Below are positions 32,503-43,016 of a DNA stretch of 64,000 bases, in pieces (positions within the stretch are counted from its first letter, which is position 1; each line of letters opens with the position of its first letter). The stretch lies in assembly GCF_032854445.1 (NCBI RefSeq), contig NC_088305.1, positions 6,825,606-6,889,605 on the forward strand, in the 5' to 3' direction. This stretch comes from Liolophura sinensis. Taxonomy: Eukaryota > Mollusca > Polyplacophora > Chitonida > Chitonidae. The notes beneath the pieces were generated by a model, which was given only the letters and a program-made list of their open reading frames with translations, had not been told where the DNA came from and made no database searches. The translations under genes were made by a program, and so were the position numbers.

Positions 32503-33529
32503 TTGTATCCTGATGCAGCTCAATCACTTTCTGAGGGGTTTCGTTTACATTATCATGGCCCTTGGCTTTTTAAAGAATCGAAAAACCTCATTTCAGCTCT
32601 TGAACATGAGTCTGAATTATGGGAAAAGATACAGAAAGAGGTAAACTTGGGTAGAATATCTGGACCTTTCTCGCAGCGTCCGATATCAAACTTGAGAGTG
32701 TCTCCAATTGGGTTGGTTCCTAAATCGGACGGGGGCTGGAGGTTCATTACTCACCTTTCATTTCCATCTTCAGACAGTGTTAATGATTTTATAGATCCAG
32801 AAATGTGTTCTTTAAATTACACTTCATTTGGCAAGGTTTTAGAAATGATAGCTGGGTTAGGTTGTGGGGCACTGATTGGTAAAATGGATGTCAAATCTGC
32901 CTTTAGGATACTACCCGTTTATCCAGGAGATTTTGATTTACTGAAGGCATGAAGTTCCAGGGAAACTATTTCATCGACAAATGTTTGTCAATGGGTTGTG
33001 TCGGGTTTTTGAAACATTTTCACCTTTCTTACACTGGCTAATGGTACATACCACAAATAAAAACACCATGGATCAATACCTAGATGATTTTATTTTTGCT
33101 GGAGCTGCAGGTACGAATATATGTGAAAATATCATGTCAACATTTGAAAGACTGTGTTTTGAATTAGGAGTCCCTTTAGTTTCCGAAAAGACAGTTAGTC
33201 TTTCAACGACTCACACATTCATGGGGTTCGAAATTGACACCGTTCAAATGCTTGTTCGGATTCCTGCCAAAAAACGTGAGGAATTTTCAAGCATTTTGGG
33301 TGAATTTTTAACTAGTAAGAAAGTAACCTTACGTGAAATGCAATTGTTGACGGGCAAACTAAATTTCTGTTACAAAGCCATTCGGCCAGGTAGAGCATTC
33401 ATTAAACGTTTTCATGACGACACAAGTCGAGTGAGTAAACCGTACCTTAACTTTGATTTTGTCGATGATGTGAATTTCAAATTTAAAGTTTTAAAGTTTG
33501 ACCTCTGCACCGCCCAGGGTCAATACTGA
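32503..33529 (+). pseudogene. DIRS-like reverse transcriptase
   Basis: Two frames cover it. 32503-32952: ISGPFSQRPISNLRVSPIGL, VPKSDGGWRFITHLSFPSS, SVNDFIDPEMCSLNYTSFGK and KMDVKSAFRILPVYPGDFDL, the diagnostic DIRS RT wording. After a one-base shift near 32945 the text KFQGNYFIDKCLSMGC continues. 32981-33529 holds the palm YLDDFIFAG and then VSEKTVSLSTTHTFMGFEI and LTGKLNFCYKAIRPGRAFI. The YLDD active site is intact, but the frameshift and the block between 32960 and 33050 make it non-functional. Confidence 0.85.
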
Positions 33530-33668
33530 TGATGAGATAACTTTGACTTTGTTGATGAAGTGAACTTTGATATTGAACTGTTGTTTGAATGCTTGATTTG
33601 AGGGCTTGTCATTGTCTTGTCGACAGCCCGACTTAAAATGATTTGACCTCTGCACCGCCCAGGGTCAA
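33497..33668. repeat. 27-bp direct repeat flanking the end of the DIRS RT
   Basis: The same 27 bases (starting TTTGACCTCTGCACCGCCC) occur at 33497-33523 and 33642-33668, offset 145 bp. The second copy carries neither RT reading frame nor further RT sequence. It may mark a deletion or duplication border of the element. Confidence 0.7.
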
Positions 33669-36486
33669 GACTCATAACAACCAGCCGTGGATATATTATG
33701 CCAATTTTTAAAATAAAAGAAAAAGTAAAACTTAAACACATTTATTGTTTTGTCTTTATGTTTTCTGAGATAACAGATATGAAAGGAATTTAAATCCAAT
33801 GAGCAGAAGATTGTAAATGTCATCTGTCCCTTACAAAAGGGACAGATGTAAACTGGTTGTATATAATGATGTATACATAGTTTTATAGAAAGGTATATAC
33901 AGTTTTGTGTACGAAAAGCACTAAAAATAAGTGTTTGTTAGGAGTTAGAAATATGTTATCTGTTAGGAGGGGCTTGCTCCACCGTCGTAAACCGCCGTGC
34001 AAAATGCCATTCCATCTGTGTATCCCGACCGTTATGGGCATCCAATGCAAATAATTCTTCCACCCGTTTCTTCTAGTCGCGCAGATTCTGTGGTCCGTCA
34101 GCTCTTGCGGAATGTGCAGTATTTATCAAGAAAAAATTTGTATTTGTCAAAAAAACAAAACAGCAATAGTGTACTTTCGGCTCTGGCGATACATGCGCAA
34201 ATCAATCAAAGGTGCAATATGCATTTTTGAACTGATCGTTTAAGGGATATTGTCATGTGACGTGGCCGTGGTTTTCCTTCTCTGTTTACTGAGGCGGCCC
34301 TACTGATCCAGCATTGTAATGCTTGGTGCGTCCAATCCCTTTTCTTCAGTCGATCGGACGGCGAGTCCTCGGATCAACCCAGATAGGCCAGGCCGTCACT
34401 GGCGAAAAACCGCATGTCGTCCATCAGACAGTGCGGATTGCCACCGTACCCCAATCCCAAAAGATAGATCCGGGGCAGCAGATCGAAAGTGCATCTCGCG
34501 ACCGACCCGTTTGAGCAGGCGCAGCTTCGCCGCCGCCCGGATGCACGAAAAGTAGTATGCCAGGGCTTGAAATTTCCCCCGCATATTTGTGAAAGCACGT
34601 GTCGAGCGTGAAACCTGTCAAGTAGGAGGTTCACTCGGATCAAAAGGGTGTCCTGGAGAAGGATGAGGTTGAACCGGATGAAAAGGCCGAGGCGCAGAAG
34701 GGTGAGGTACTGTCGCCACCAGAGGTTCTCCCAGAGGCGAAGGGCCTGCTGGACCTAGCAGTGGCTGGAGTCTTTTGATGAAGCCGTCGGCGGCAGAAGT
34801 ACACCGCGCCTATGCGAGAACGGTCTGGGGAAACATCTCACCCACTTTTGATGTAGATGAGTCCATGAAACCCGAAGCGATCAAGAGGTGAGTCAGCATT
34901 CACCTGAAGGAGGAAATTTGGGCGCCAGGTACCATAATATTGTGGCGATTTTGCTAGTGACAGTACATTATTTCATATAATTGCATGGCAGGTTAAGGGG
35001 TAATTTACTGCCTTGTCCATAACGCAGACATACGTTTTACCTGTAGAATGGGAATTTTTATGGGTTAGGGACATCCTTAAATTAAATTAGAATTTTTGTG
35101 GAATATTTTGGAAGATTTTGAACATATAGAGACAGGATATTTTGTGGACTCATGAGCGCAAGTTATTTTTGGCGCCTTGATATAAATTTTGAAGTACACG
35201 ATTTCCGTGGACCCCTGTCCTTTCCAACGTATGAATTTTAATACTTGGTAATTTAATTAGATGATCATATTTCACGTAGAATACATTGACATGTTGAAGG
35301 AGTTTCTCTCTAAGTTTGGTGATCAGATATAATTTGACTAAGTTGTAAACAGCATTTTTCTTACGACTTTAAGTTTGGCGAAATATCCGCCATTGTATCT
35401 ATATTATCCGCAATATTTTGAAGTGAGAAACTCGACTAGAGTTTCCATTACTTTTGGACAGATTCTTCTTGTAACAAACTACGTACAGCATCTTGCCAGT
35501 TAAAACAACATTAGTACTCATTAATCGTGGCATGATTTTGGCATAAAACGTCATATGTACAAAGTTTAGGACACTAAATCAATTTTGTTGTTGTTGTTGT
35601 TGTTGTTGTTGTTTCACCGCACACGATTGTAGTTCATGGTGAACTGCCGTTTGACGATGTTGTCTACTTTACGACATCCTTTAGTTTTAAACTCATATTG
35701 AAAAGTTTCAATAGGGGCATTAACTTGTATTTGCAAAAGTAAATATTTTTAGTCTACAGGCTCATCTCACTTTTACCTAGAAGTTATTGTTCATCTTTTC
35801 ATTATTAAAATCTTTTTACAGTTAGATTTTTATGCCATAAGATTAGATACGCATGTACATGTATAAACTTTCTATACATAGATGTTGTATTAGCCAATCA
35901 GTGTCCTGATTACCATCCTTGGTACCCATGAATAATGCTGGGAGAAGTTGTCTATACACATAAGTGAACCTAAGCAACAGCGGGACTGGGATTTCCAGTT
36001 TCGGCACAGTGAACCGCCGAGTCCCAGATTTTGGAACTCGTTATTACTGGACCATTTCTGGATCTGTTGCTCCCAGAGAAGACCTGGAAGTATTATTTGC
36101 TGATAATTTCCCCACATATGGTTGACATATTGTCTATATAACAACAGTAGGACATACCAGTATCACAACAAAACTAGGATTAATACCTCCCTGAGATACC
36201 CGCACCAACCCGCACTTGGTTATTCGAAGTTCAGAGCTAACTAGTACTATTCCCCAACATACTACTGAATGACAAGGACTGACCGGAGCTGACATTCAAA
36301 AGAATCCATAGTAGCGGATGTCTAAAGAAGAATACAGATATTGTTCCAGAGTTCAACACTGGGTGTTTCACGCTACCAATATTGTGCTTTCCCCTGTTGT
36401 AAACGGTGTGATTTGGAACTGGAATATCTGTATCGTTAAGAAGATTATATATCTATAAATATATTGTTAAGAAGATTATATAGTCT
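33669..36486. other. No gene recognised; hairpin, GTT run and a GC-rich coding-like patch
   Basis: A perfect hairpin CATCTGTCCCTT-acaa-AAGGGACAGATG lies at 33821-33848. A (GTT)n run of about nine units lies near 35585-35612. Between 34250 and 34900 base composition rises in G+C and several frames are open: on the minus strand 34374-34643 continues without stop through about 34720, and on the + strand a Glu/Lys-rich stretch VLEKDEVEPDEKAEAQKGEV is open at about 34648-34780. I do not recognise a family. The remainder is AT-rich and empty. Confidence 0.5.
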
Positions 36487-37814
36487 GTGTGGGTGAAGTT
36501 CGTGCAAGACAGTGGTTATGGAGACACCGGAATTCTGATCCTCAAACGAGTGGATGAGGCCGACAATTTCATAACACCCAAAGATGTCGAGAAAGTGCAG
36601 AGATGTTCCATTACAAAGGACGATACTGATGTTCTCATCGGCCGGCACATAGGTAAAGTGAGCGCTGGCCTTTATTTAGATGTTGTGGCCTATTTGAGCA
36701 TGCAAATCCTTCTTGCCACCGGAAAACGCACCGGTGCTATGGTCAACATGAAGATGAAGGAATTTACAGGCGTGAGATGTCGTGTTGACAGTTGTGGAGC
36801 ACAAAACTGCTTACCACGACCCTGCACATCTGTCCATCCCCAGAGATTTCTTCCGACAATTGACATATTACGTCAGAAACCTGCGACCACAGAGTTATGA
36901 GAAACTTGTTCTACTTCGGCAGTCGAACGGAAGAGCATTCGCAGGCACAGAGTTAACTTCTCTGCTGAATTCACGTTACGCATCTGTTCTAAAGAAGAAA
37001 AACACCGCCACCATAATACAGAAATTTGTCACCACCCAGATGTGGTTTAAACATCCGGAGTTATGGGGGCAACAGTCCCGCTCAATGAGCCACAGCGAAA
37101 AAACGGCTGGAACATTCTATTCCCTGGCTTTGGGAAAGGAGCGGACCAGCCACATTGCGTCAAAAATGAGGCATGTGATGACTGGCGGTGAGCCGTCAAC
37201 ATCTGGTTTGTTCCTCCAGAAAATAAGGCGAAGGTTGTGGAAGAAGCCCCATGCAGCGTTGGCACCAAAGGTAAGCCGAGATAGTTCGACAGCAAACGTT
37301 CGTGGTAAGGTCTGACTGCAACCTGCGAATGGCTCTGGGTTTCCCTGGGCTCTGTCCGGTTTTCTCCGAGCAAAATGCTATCTGCCGCCGTAAAGATAAA
37401 ATATTCTTGAGTACGGCCCAAAACAGGAATGAAAGTGTAATCGATTTTCTTTCATTTTATGCTTTCTCTCAGTGTACGACAAGCATCCCCTCCCGAGCCC
37501 TTTTCAAGCTCCATTTTGTCAAAAAGAACGCATAAGGGGAAGACGACCAAGGCATCACCAAGTGTGTTTTTCCTACAGAGGGCAAGTGTAAGTTTAATAT
37601 TTGCTTTGAGGGTTTTGGTGTGTTAAGAATAGAGTGGGTTTGGAGGTATGCCAAAGTTATGATAACAATATTTTCATAGGAACGTTTTTCTTCCTTTTCA
37701 GATTCTAGAGAAAAAGTCAACAGGTGTCCTGCTGACTTAGGTGCACCGCCAAAGTCGTCAACACATGAAGAAGAGTCTGATCCTGCGGCCTCCGAAAGAC
37801 GATCCCCGTCCTAA
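36487..37814 (+). pseudogene. Tyrosine-recombinase-like gene, two exons, frameshifted
   Basis: The first part, 36487-36770, contains VDEADNFITPKDVEKVQRCS and ILLATGKRTGAMVNMKMKE, where the R of TGKRTGAM fits the first catalytic Arg of tyrosine recombinases. After a shift, 36780-37200 gives VVEHKTAYHDPAHLSIP, ELTSLLNSRYASVLKKK and SMSHSEKTAGTFYSLALGK: H-x-x-(R/K) then the nucleophilic Tyr in GTFYSL. After another shift the frame reads WFVPPENKAKVVEEAPC up to donor AAAG/GTAAGC at 37270/37271. A second exon joins in phase (1+2) at TTTTCAG/ATTCT (37702) and ends KSSTHEEESDPAASERRSPS then TAA (37812-37814). This arrangement resembles Crypton-derived or YR-domain host genes more than DIRS. The two frameshifts suggest a pseudogene or assembly errors. 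Confidence 0.55.
37300..37440 (+). mobile_element. SINE 3' fragment in the recombinase gene intron
   Basis: It carries GTCTGACTGCAACCTGCG, GGGTTTCCCTGGGCTCTG and ATATTCTTGAGTACGGCCC, the body and tail of the tRNA-headed SINE family, without the tRNA head. A smaller related scrap lies at about 37903-37955 and possibly at 38195-38280. Confidence 0.7.
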
Positions 37815-38165
37815 GACGAAGACTTACAAACCAGGCCCTCATCCCCAGACCATCTACTCGGTAAGCAATTTTTACTATTTACTGATGTAAAAATAGGTGC
37901 ATGTATAAAAGCGTACGTGGGAATGTCCGCCAGCAACCTGCAGATGGTCCAAAGAAGAAGAAAATGTGTGTTTTCATGACTGAATTGCTCGTTTGTTTTC
38001 TATCAGAACCGGCTCAAAGGAAAGATATACCGACGTTTCCTATCTTCCCGGGACATGGCAGGTTCGTTGGGAAGCGGTGGCTTCAGACGGCCGTCAAACA
38101 AACAGTTTTTTGACAGATATACGCTTGTTTGTTGCATGCTTTCATTTTGCACACATCTACTTCAG
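37741..38165 (+). other. Alternative open exon pair, uncertain
   Basis: 37741-37860 is open in phase 0 between a CTGACTTAG acceptor-like site and GTAAGC (40 codons; ends PKTKTYKPGPHPQTIYS). 38007 onward is open after TTTTCTATCAG (starts NRLKGKIYRRFLSSRDMAGS) and runs to a TGA near 38165. They splice in phase with each other, but in a different frame from the recombinase exon that overlaps 37741-37814. Only one of the two readings can be the major product. Confidence 0.25.
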
Positions 38166-38449
38166 CTGCAGCGTTATCTCTGAAGGCCTGTAAGGTTCGG
38201 TCCACACCGGTTTCCTCCGCCCATAAACATGAACCACCTGGTTTCCTCCACCCATAATCATCAAAAGCAACAGCAGGTACGCTTTTAGCTTTTAGGTTTC
38301 CACTAGGCAGTTAGATCTACTTGTCTGCGGGAGACTTGCCTTCCATTGCCGAGGTCAGGTACCTATCTAATTACATGGGCCTTATGCTTTAACATTGGGG
38401 CTATCTACTAACATGGGCTTTTGCCTTAACGTGAAAAATGGCTCGAAAA

Positions 38450-39300
38450 CTTTTAATCTCTGACTGACCTCAAACTTTGACATAAAGGGTGATCGAGGTC
38501 GATGACACGAATCCGAGGTCTATTTAGACTAGACCTCCATCTTGATCTCCAAAATGGCGGTCGAAATTTTGAACCCCACTCTATAAACCTGGGCCTGTTT
38601 GACCTACGACCCTGATAGGTCATGCCGCCGTAACCTCCAAGTTGAACCGTGACCTCGGATTTGACCTCTGGCCATGTAAAAACGAGGCCAGAGGTTGTAG
38701 GTCAATGAAATGGGCACAGGTCAACTTGAAGGTCATGATCGGCATTACGTGTCAAAAGGTCAAAATCGTAGGTACACCAGGAGTTTCTTTAAAAATTTTC
38801 CAGTCAGGGGTAAAAATTTCGACCGCCATTTTGGAGATCAAGATGAAAGTGGAGCTCAAAACGGACTTGATTTTCTTGATCTGCGACCTCGATTACCCCA
38901 TGTATTAAAGTTTGCCAATCGGAGAAAAAATCTTTTTTTGGCCCAAAATTGCCGGAAAACTTTTTGTCTCAGATAATGGTGAAACTTTAATACCAGGGGT
39001 AATCGAGAGTTGATCAAGAAAATCAGGTCCGTTTTGACCTGTATTTCCACCTTTACCTCCAACATCGCGGTGGAATGTTTCACCTTGACTGAAAAATTCT
39101 GAAAAAATCTCAGGTGGAGCCTTGATGAACGTAATGCTCCAATAACTTTGATGTTGACCCATGGCCTTTAAATTGACCTCCAACCTTTGACCTACTTTTG
39201 AAATAGTGCGTTCAGAATGTACTATCTAAAAAGTAGGTCAGGGGTGAATGAAAAGGTCACGAATGAACAGACAGGTCATGGGGGCATGACATATCCAAAT
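38450..39300. repeat. Large imperfect palindrome (foldback element) rich in AGGTCA/TGACCT
   Basis: The arms are about 270-330 bp. The left arm (about 38690-38910) and the right arm (about 38980-39200) are reverse complements at roughly 70%: AAAACGGACTTGATTTTCTTGATC at left (split here: AAAACGGACTTG, ATTTTCTTGATC) pairs with GATCAAGAAAAT and CAGGTCCGTTTT at right. An inner palindrome repeats ATCTCCAAAATGGCGGTCG (about 38556) as its complement CGACCGCCATTTTGGAGAT (about 38820). I count about 15 AGGTCA or TGACCT hexamers. The region also has GACCTACTTTT..AAAAAGTAGGTC at 39189-39240. It carries no gene. Confidence 0.8.
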
Positions 39301-39519
39301 GTTAGTCAAGGCTCAACCAATCATTTTTTTTTTTTAAATTTCAAAGTGGCAGCTAAAGTTGTAGGCAACCTAAACGGCGGTCCTTATAGATATGTAATAT
39401 CGGACAAAACATTACAGCACGTAATACATATCTTACTGACAGAAAAATTCCCCCCTCCTAAATAATTTAAAAAAAAATTTTTAATGGAACTGCTCTTTAC
39501 AGCTGATTAATGTACATGC

Positions 39520-40110
39520 ATTGCTGATTGTGTGTGTGGATTTTGAAGGATGTGCGTGTAAAATTAAAGGAGTTGTGTCCAAATGTATGTGCATATTCTT
39601 ACCCGCTAACATTGAATGCATAGAATGGGAGATAGATTTCGCCCCCAGATATTTAAAAAAAAATTGGGGCTTGAACTGCTGCTTATGTGTATATATTATA
39701 CATGGGTTGGTGATTGTGTGTGGATTTTGAAGGCTGTGTGTGTGAAATAAAGGGAAATGTATCCAGATTCAAGAGCGGATTCTTACCCGTTAACCTTGAA
39801 GGCATTGACTGGGAGATAAATTTCGCCCCCAAATATTTTTTAAACATTTTTGCTGGAACTGTTGCTAATGTGTGTATATTGTACATGGGTTGGTGATTGT
39901 GTGTGCGGATTTGGAAGGCTGTGAGTGTGTGAAATGAAGGGAATTGTGTCCAGATTTAAGTGCATATTCTTACCAGCTAACAGTGAAGGCATTGTGTGAG
40001 AGACAGCTTTGCCCCTAAATATTTTTTTTTTGCAGGAACTGGTGCTTATTCTTGTATACTGTGCATGCATTGGGGATTGTGTGTGGCAATTTGCAAGGCT
40101 GTTGGTGGAA
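39520..40110. repeat. Tandem repeat, unit about 178-185 bp, four copies
   Basis: The GGATTTTGAAGG-like word recurs at about 39537, 39722, 39906 and 40084. Each unit has GTACATGGGTTGGTGATTGTG, a TGTGTCC(A/G)..ATTCTTACC segment and GGGAGATA(A/G)ATTTCGCCCC before an A/T run. Copies are about 80% alike. Open frames in it are repeat by-products. Confidence 0.85.
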
Positions 40111-41947
40111 AATGGTATTGAGTATGAAAAGGTACGTAGCGAGGCAAGTGATTGAAGAAGTTTTGTTTTGCGTCGATGGTAGTGATTTTGAAGAGGTAAG
40201 TGTTGGGACAGAGAAGGTGAGGAAGGTGGGTATTGTATGTTTTCAGTAGTGTTTGGCGTGAATTACTGTGGGTTGGTATTGAAATGAAAAAAGTGAGTAT
40301 TAGAGTAATTGTGTTTGTAAGTTTTATGTGAGAGCGTTAAGTGTAAAAAGAGGTGTGGGTATTGAAGGGTATGTGTGGAATGTGTGAGTGAATTGTGTGA
40401 TTGGGTTGACATGTATATCGAGAAGGCGGAAAGGGAATGATCAAGTTAAAAAGATACATCCATACAGATGTAGATATTATTTAAATGAAGTGACGTGATT
40501 CCTGGATCAAATTCTGCCCTGGGATGGGTACCTTTGTTTTTTCAACTTGATGATTAACTGTTTGCGTTGGCATGTGATTGAAAGTGGAAATAAAGTGGTG
40601 AGTGAGATATAAAATGACTTGTAGTAAATTATTTTGTGTGTATGGAAGGTGTGTAATAGCGTGGTATTTTTCACGGAATTGTTTGGAAAACAGTTATAAA
40701 GTTGGTACGCATTTGTGGAAACCTGTTTCCAGGTTTTCAGCCCTAACCCAGACCTTGAGCACCAGGTTTGCAGATCTTGGCACGAGGTTTACTATAATGC
40801 GGAAATTGTAAAATGTCTTCCTGAATTATTTAATATTACTCTTTGTACTGGAAGAAAAGCATTGAGCGCCATGTTTATGAATAAAACTCTGCTACCCCTA
40901 TCCCTGTTCGCCCTTTGCACAGAATTTGCGAGGTTAAGAGAAATTAGGGCATTAGATTTTAGAGCATAGGTAATAAACTAGAAAGGGTCAACATCGCGTC
41001 AAGAAATTGTAAAAATATGAAGGCAAGGGTCATCCAAAAACCGGAATTTGCCTATATGCACAGACATCCTGTGATGTGCTAGCTTCATTTTGATAAGGTT
41101 TGATGATGCACAAGGTCAATGTCTATTATATTTTGGCTGAACGCCGACGGAACATTAAAGTCAATAGTGTGTTTGTTTCGAAAAAAGAAAAGTTTGGGTT
41201 ATGTCAGCGGTACGCAGATTTGTAACCTGGTACTAAATATAAGTAGGGTAAGTTGACAGGAGAACGTATTTCACGGTTACTTGTGTCCATCTGCAAGCTA
41301 AAGTTTTAGTGTATCACTGTGTTATGTCAGTGATGATAGCTGTCAAAACAATTTTGATGGGGAGAAAGCCCGAGAAACATTGTCCACATTGATCAAATAA
41401 AATCTTTGCATAAACATGAAATTACCAGTCGCTTTGATATTGAAGACCAAATTCAGAGTGACATCAACGTTTACCGCTTCAAGTGATTTGGAGAAAAAAA
41501 AAAGGTAAATTCTCTGCTATAATGTGTCACCCCGAGGCCTTAATGAATGCAGATCAAGGTCACTCCCTGATAAATAGGCCTAACCATGCAGCCATGTTGT
41601 TACTGATGAATGCCGTATTGTGGAGGAATGGTGGGTACATATCCTTTTGTCATGACTGGAATAGCACTATTTAGTAATAAAGGTTATGAATGTCTAATGT
41701 CTATTTTTATGACCAAGAGGATACGGTAGTAATAAGTGTTGTTGAAAATCCCTTCAATATCAGCTTAACTCCTGGCCCACGTGTTATTATGATGAAGTTT
41801 TTAAATCAGTGTGTACAAGAAGATAGATGTGCATATTTGGAAAACGTTATTTTTAAATCAGCAGTCAGCCTAACTAATAGAAATAATCTGCAAAGACCTG
41901 CTACGCAGTGTATTAAAAATGAATTTAATCGTGATAAAATGTTTTAA
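40111..41947. other. No gene recognised
   Basis: AT-rich unique-looking sequence with GTGTGTG-rich stretches up to about 40400. A frame at 41690-41947 (85 codons) directly precedes the helicase fragment in the same orientation. It has no recognisable motif and is separated from it by a stop. Confidence 0.45.
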
Positions 41948-42403
41948 TTGCCTTGCGGCATGGCTAAGGATTTCCGCAGAGCAGTTAGGAGAATGAAACA
42001 GGTTGCAGCCAGCTGTCCAAATTTTCCTTTTATGGTATTAAGTGGGGCACTTAACACTGTTAAACTGAAGTTACTGCCAGGGCATCTTGGACTGAAAAAT
42101 CCGATCATGGTTCGAGACACTCCAGACCGACCGAATATTTATTTGGCTCTTGAGAAGAAGATGTGGTTACGGTATATGAAAACATTACACAGACGAACAA
42201 CACAGGTCACTAGCAGGCTATCATTTGACATTGATATTTATACCACTACGTTACACGAGCTGTGCTTTGCGTTATTTAACTTATCTGCTAGGCCAGCAAG
42301 ACATTTACTCAGCACCATACACAGGCATGTATTTAGCTCAGGACATCAGAGTTTTTCAACATTTGTTAACAAAGCGTTTAAAGGAAAAGAACCCTCGCAT
42401 TAG
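41948..42403 (+). pseudogene. RecQ-like helicase fragment
   Basis: About 60 residues at the N-terminal end resemble the segment between helicase motifs II and IV of RecQ-type ATP-dependent DNA helicases: GMAKDFRRAVRRMKQVA (the W-G-xx-FR region), PFMVLSGALN in place of the usual LALTATAT, and IMVRDTPDRPNIYLALEKK (the S-F-x-RPNI block). The Walker and DEAH regions are absent. The frame then runs into the 130-bp tandem repeat and stops at 42401-42403. RecQ-like scraps are often dispersed in invertebrate genomes. This one is non-functional. Confidence 0.55.
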
Positions 42404-42697
42404 ACTGATTATGGCAATCGTTTTACAGGATAAATGACTCAGCACCATACACAGTCATTTATTTAGCTCAGGACATCACAGTTTTTTAACATTTGTCAAC
42501 AAAGCGTTTAAAGGAAAAGAACCCTCGCATTAGACTGGTTATGGCAACTGTTTTACAGGATAAATGACTCAGCACCATACACAGTCATTTATTTAGCTCA
42601 GGACATCAGAGTTTTTTAACATTTGTTAACAAAGCGTTTAAAGGAAAAGAACCCTCGCACTAGACTGGTTATGGCAACTGCTTTACAGGATAAATGA
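42308..42697. repeat. 130-bp direct tandem triplication
   Basis: Units begin CTCAGCACCATACACAG at 42308, 42438 and 42568 and end GGATAAATGA. Copies differ at only a few positions, so the amplification is recent. The first copy overlaps the 3' end of the helicase-like frame. Confidence 0.93.
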
Positions 42698-43016
42698 CAG
42701 CGCTCAAAACTGGCTTGGCATCAAGAAGGACATCATAGATTGTTGTAAGGCAACAATCTAGTTGGGAGATAAATATCAGTTTTTGAATTCAGCACAAGTG
42801 AAAGTATTAAATCAGGATGTAAATGTGTAATTGTTTGATTGATTTCATGGCACTGATTAATTAACAAATACTGAACAAAAAATATATAAACGGAGCACCC
42901 AATATTCTGATAACATTAACCGCGTTATCAAAATCTTTTCAGTATCGTTTTTCTGGGGTGGAGGGCATAAAATGGACTCTTAACTGATGGAAAAGGACAA
43001 CCGATGGTAATGCTGA

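Larger units (their letters stand above)
31440..33530 (+). mobile_element. DIRS-like retrotransposon, 5' two thirds
   Basis: A + strand element with a gag-like ORF1 and an RT of the DIRS/Ngaro type. The N-terminal part of ORF1 can be seen out of frame at about 31490-31560 as a Ser/Lys-rich SGKSKSKSKRAAPSASG, followed by a poly-C run at 31559-31571 that shifts the frame. Frame breaks at about 32400 and 32950 show decay. RNase H, methyltransferase and the element's own tyrosine recombinase are not seen immediately downstream. The recombinase at 36.5 kb looks like another family. Confidence 0.82.

Noticed and set aside
36487-37814. Assigning the tyrosine recombinase to the DIRS element at 31.4-33.5 kb
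   Set aside because: Three kilobases of unrelated sequence separate them, the RNase H and methyltransferase expected between are absent, and the recombinase has an intron and a different sequence style. Kept as a separate locus, with this link as an alternative.
38642-39183. Overlapping 75-92-codon frames on both strands
   Set aside because: They lie in the arms of a large palindrome, so the two strands mirror each other (KTDLIFLI-type words occur in both). No domain or codon bias.
39217-40070. Small frames with FEGC-type repeats
   Set aside because: They translate the 180-bp tandem units and shift frame from copy to copy.
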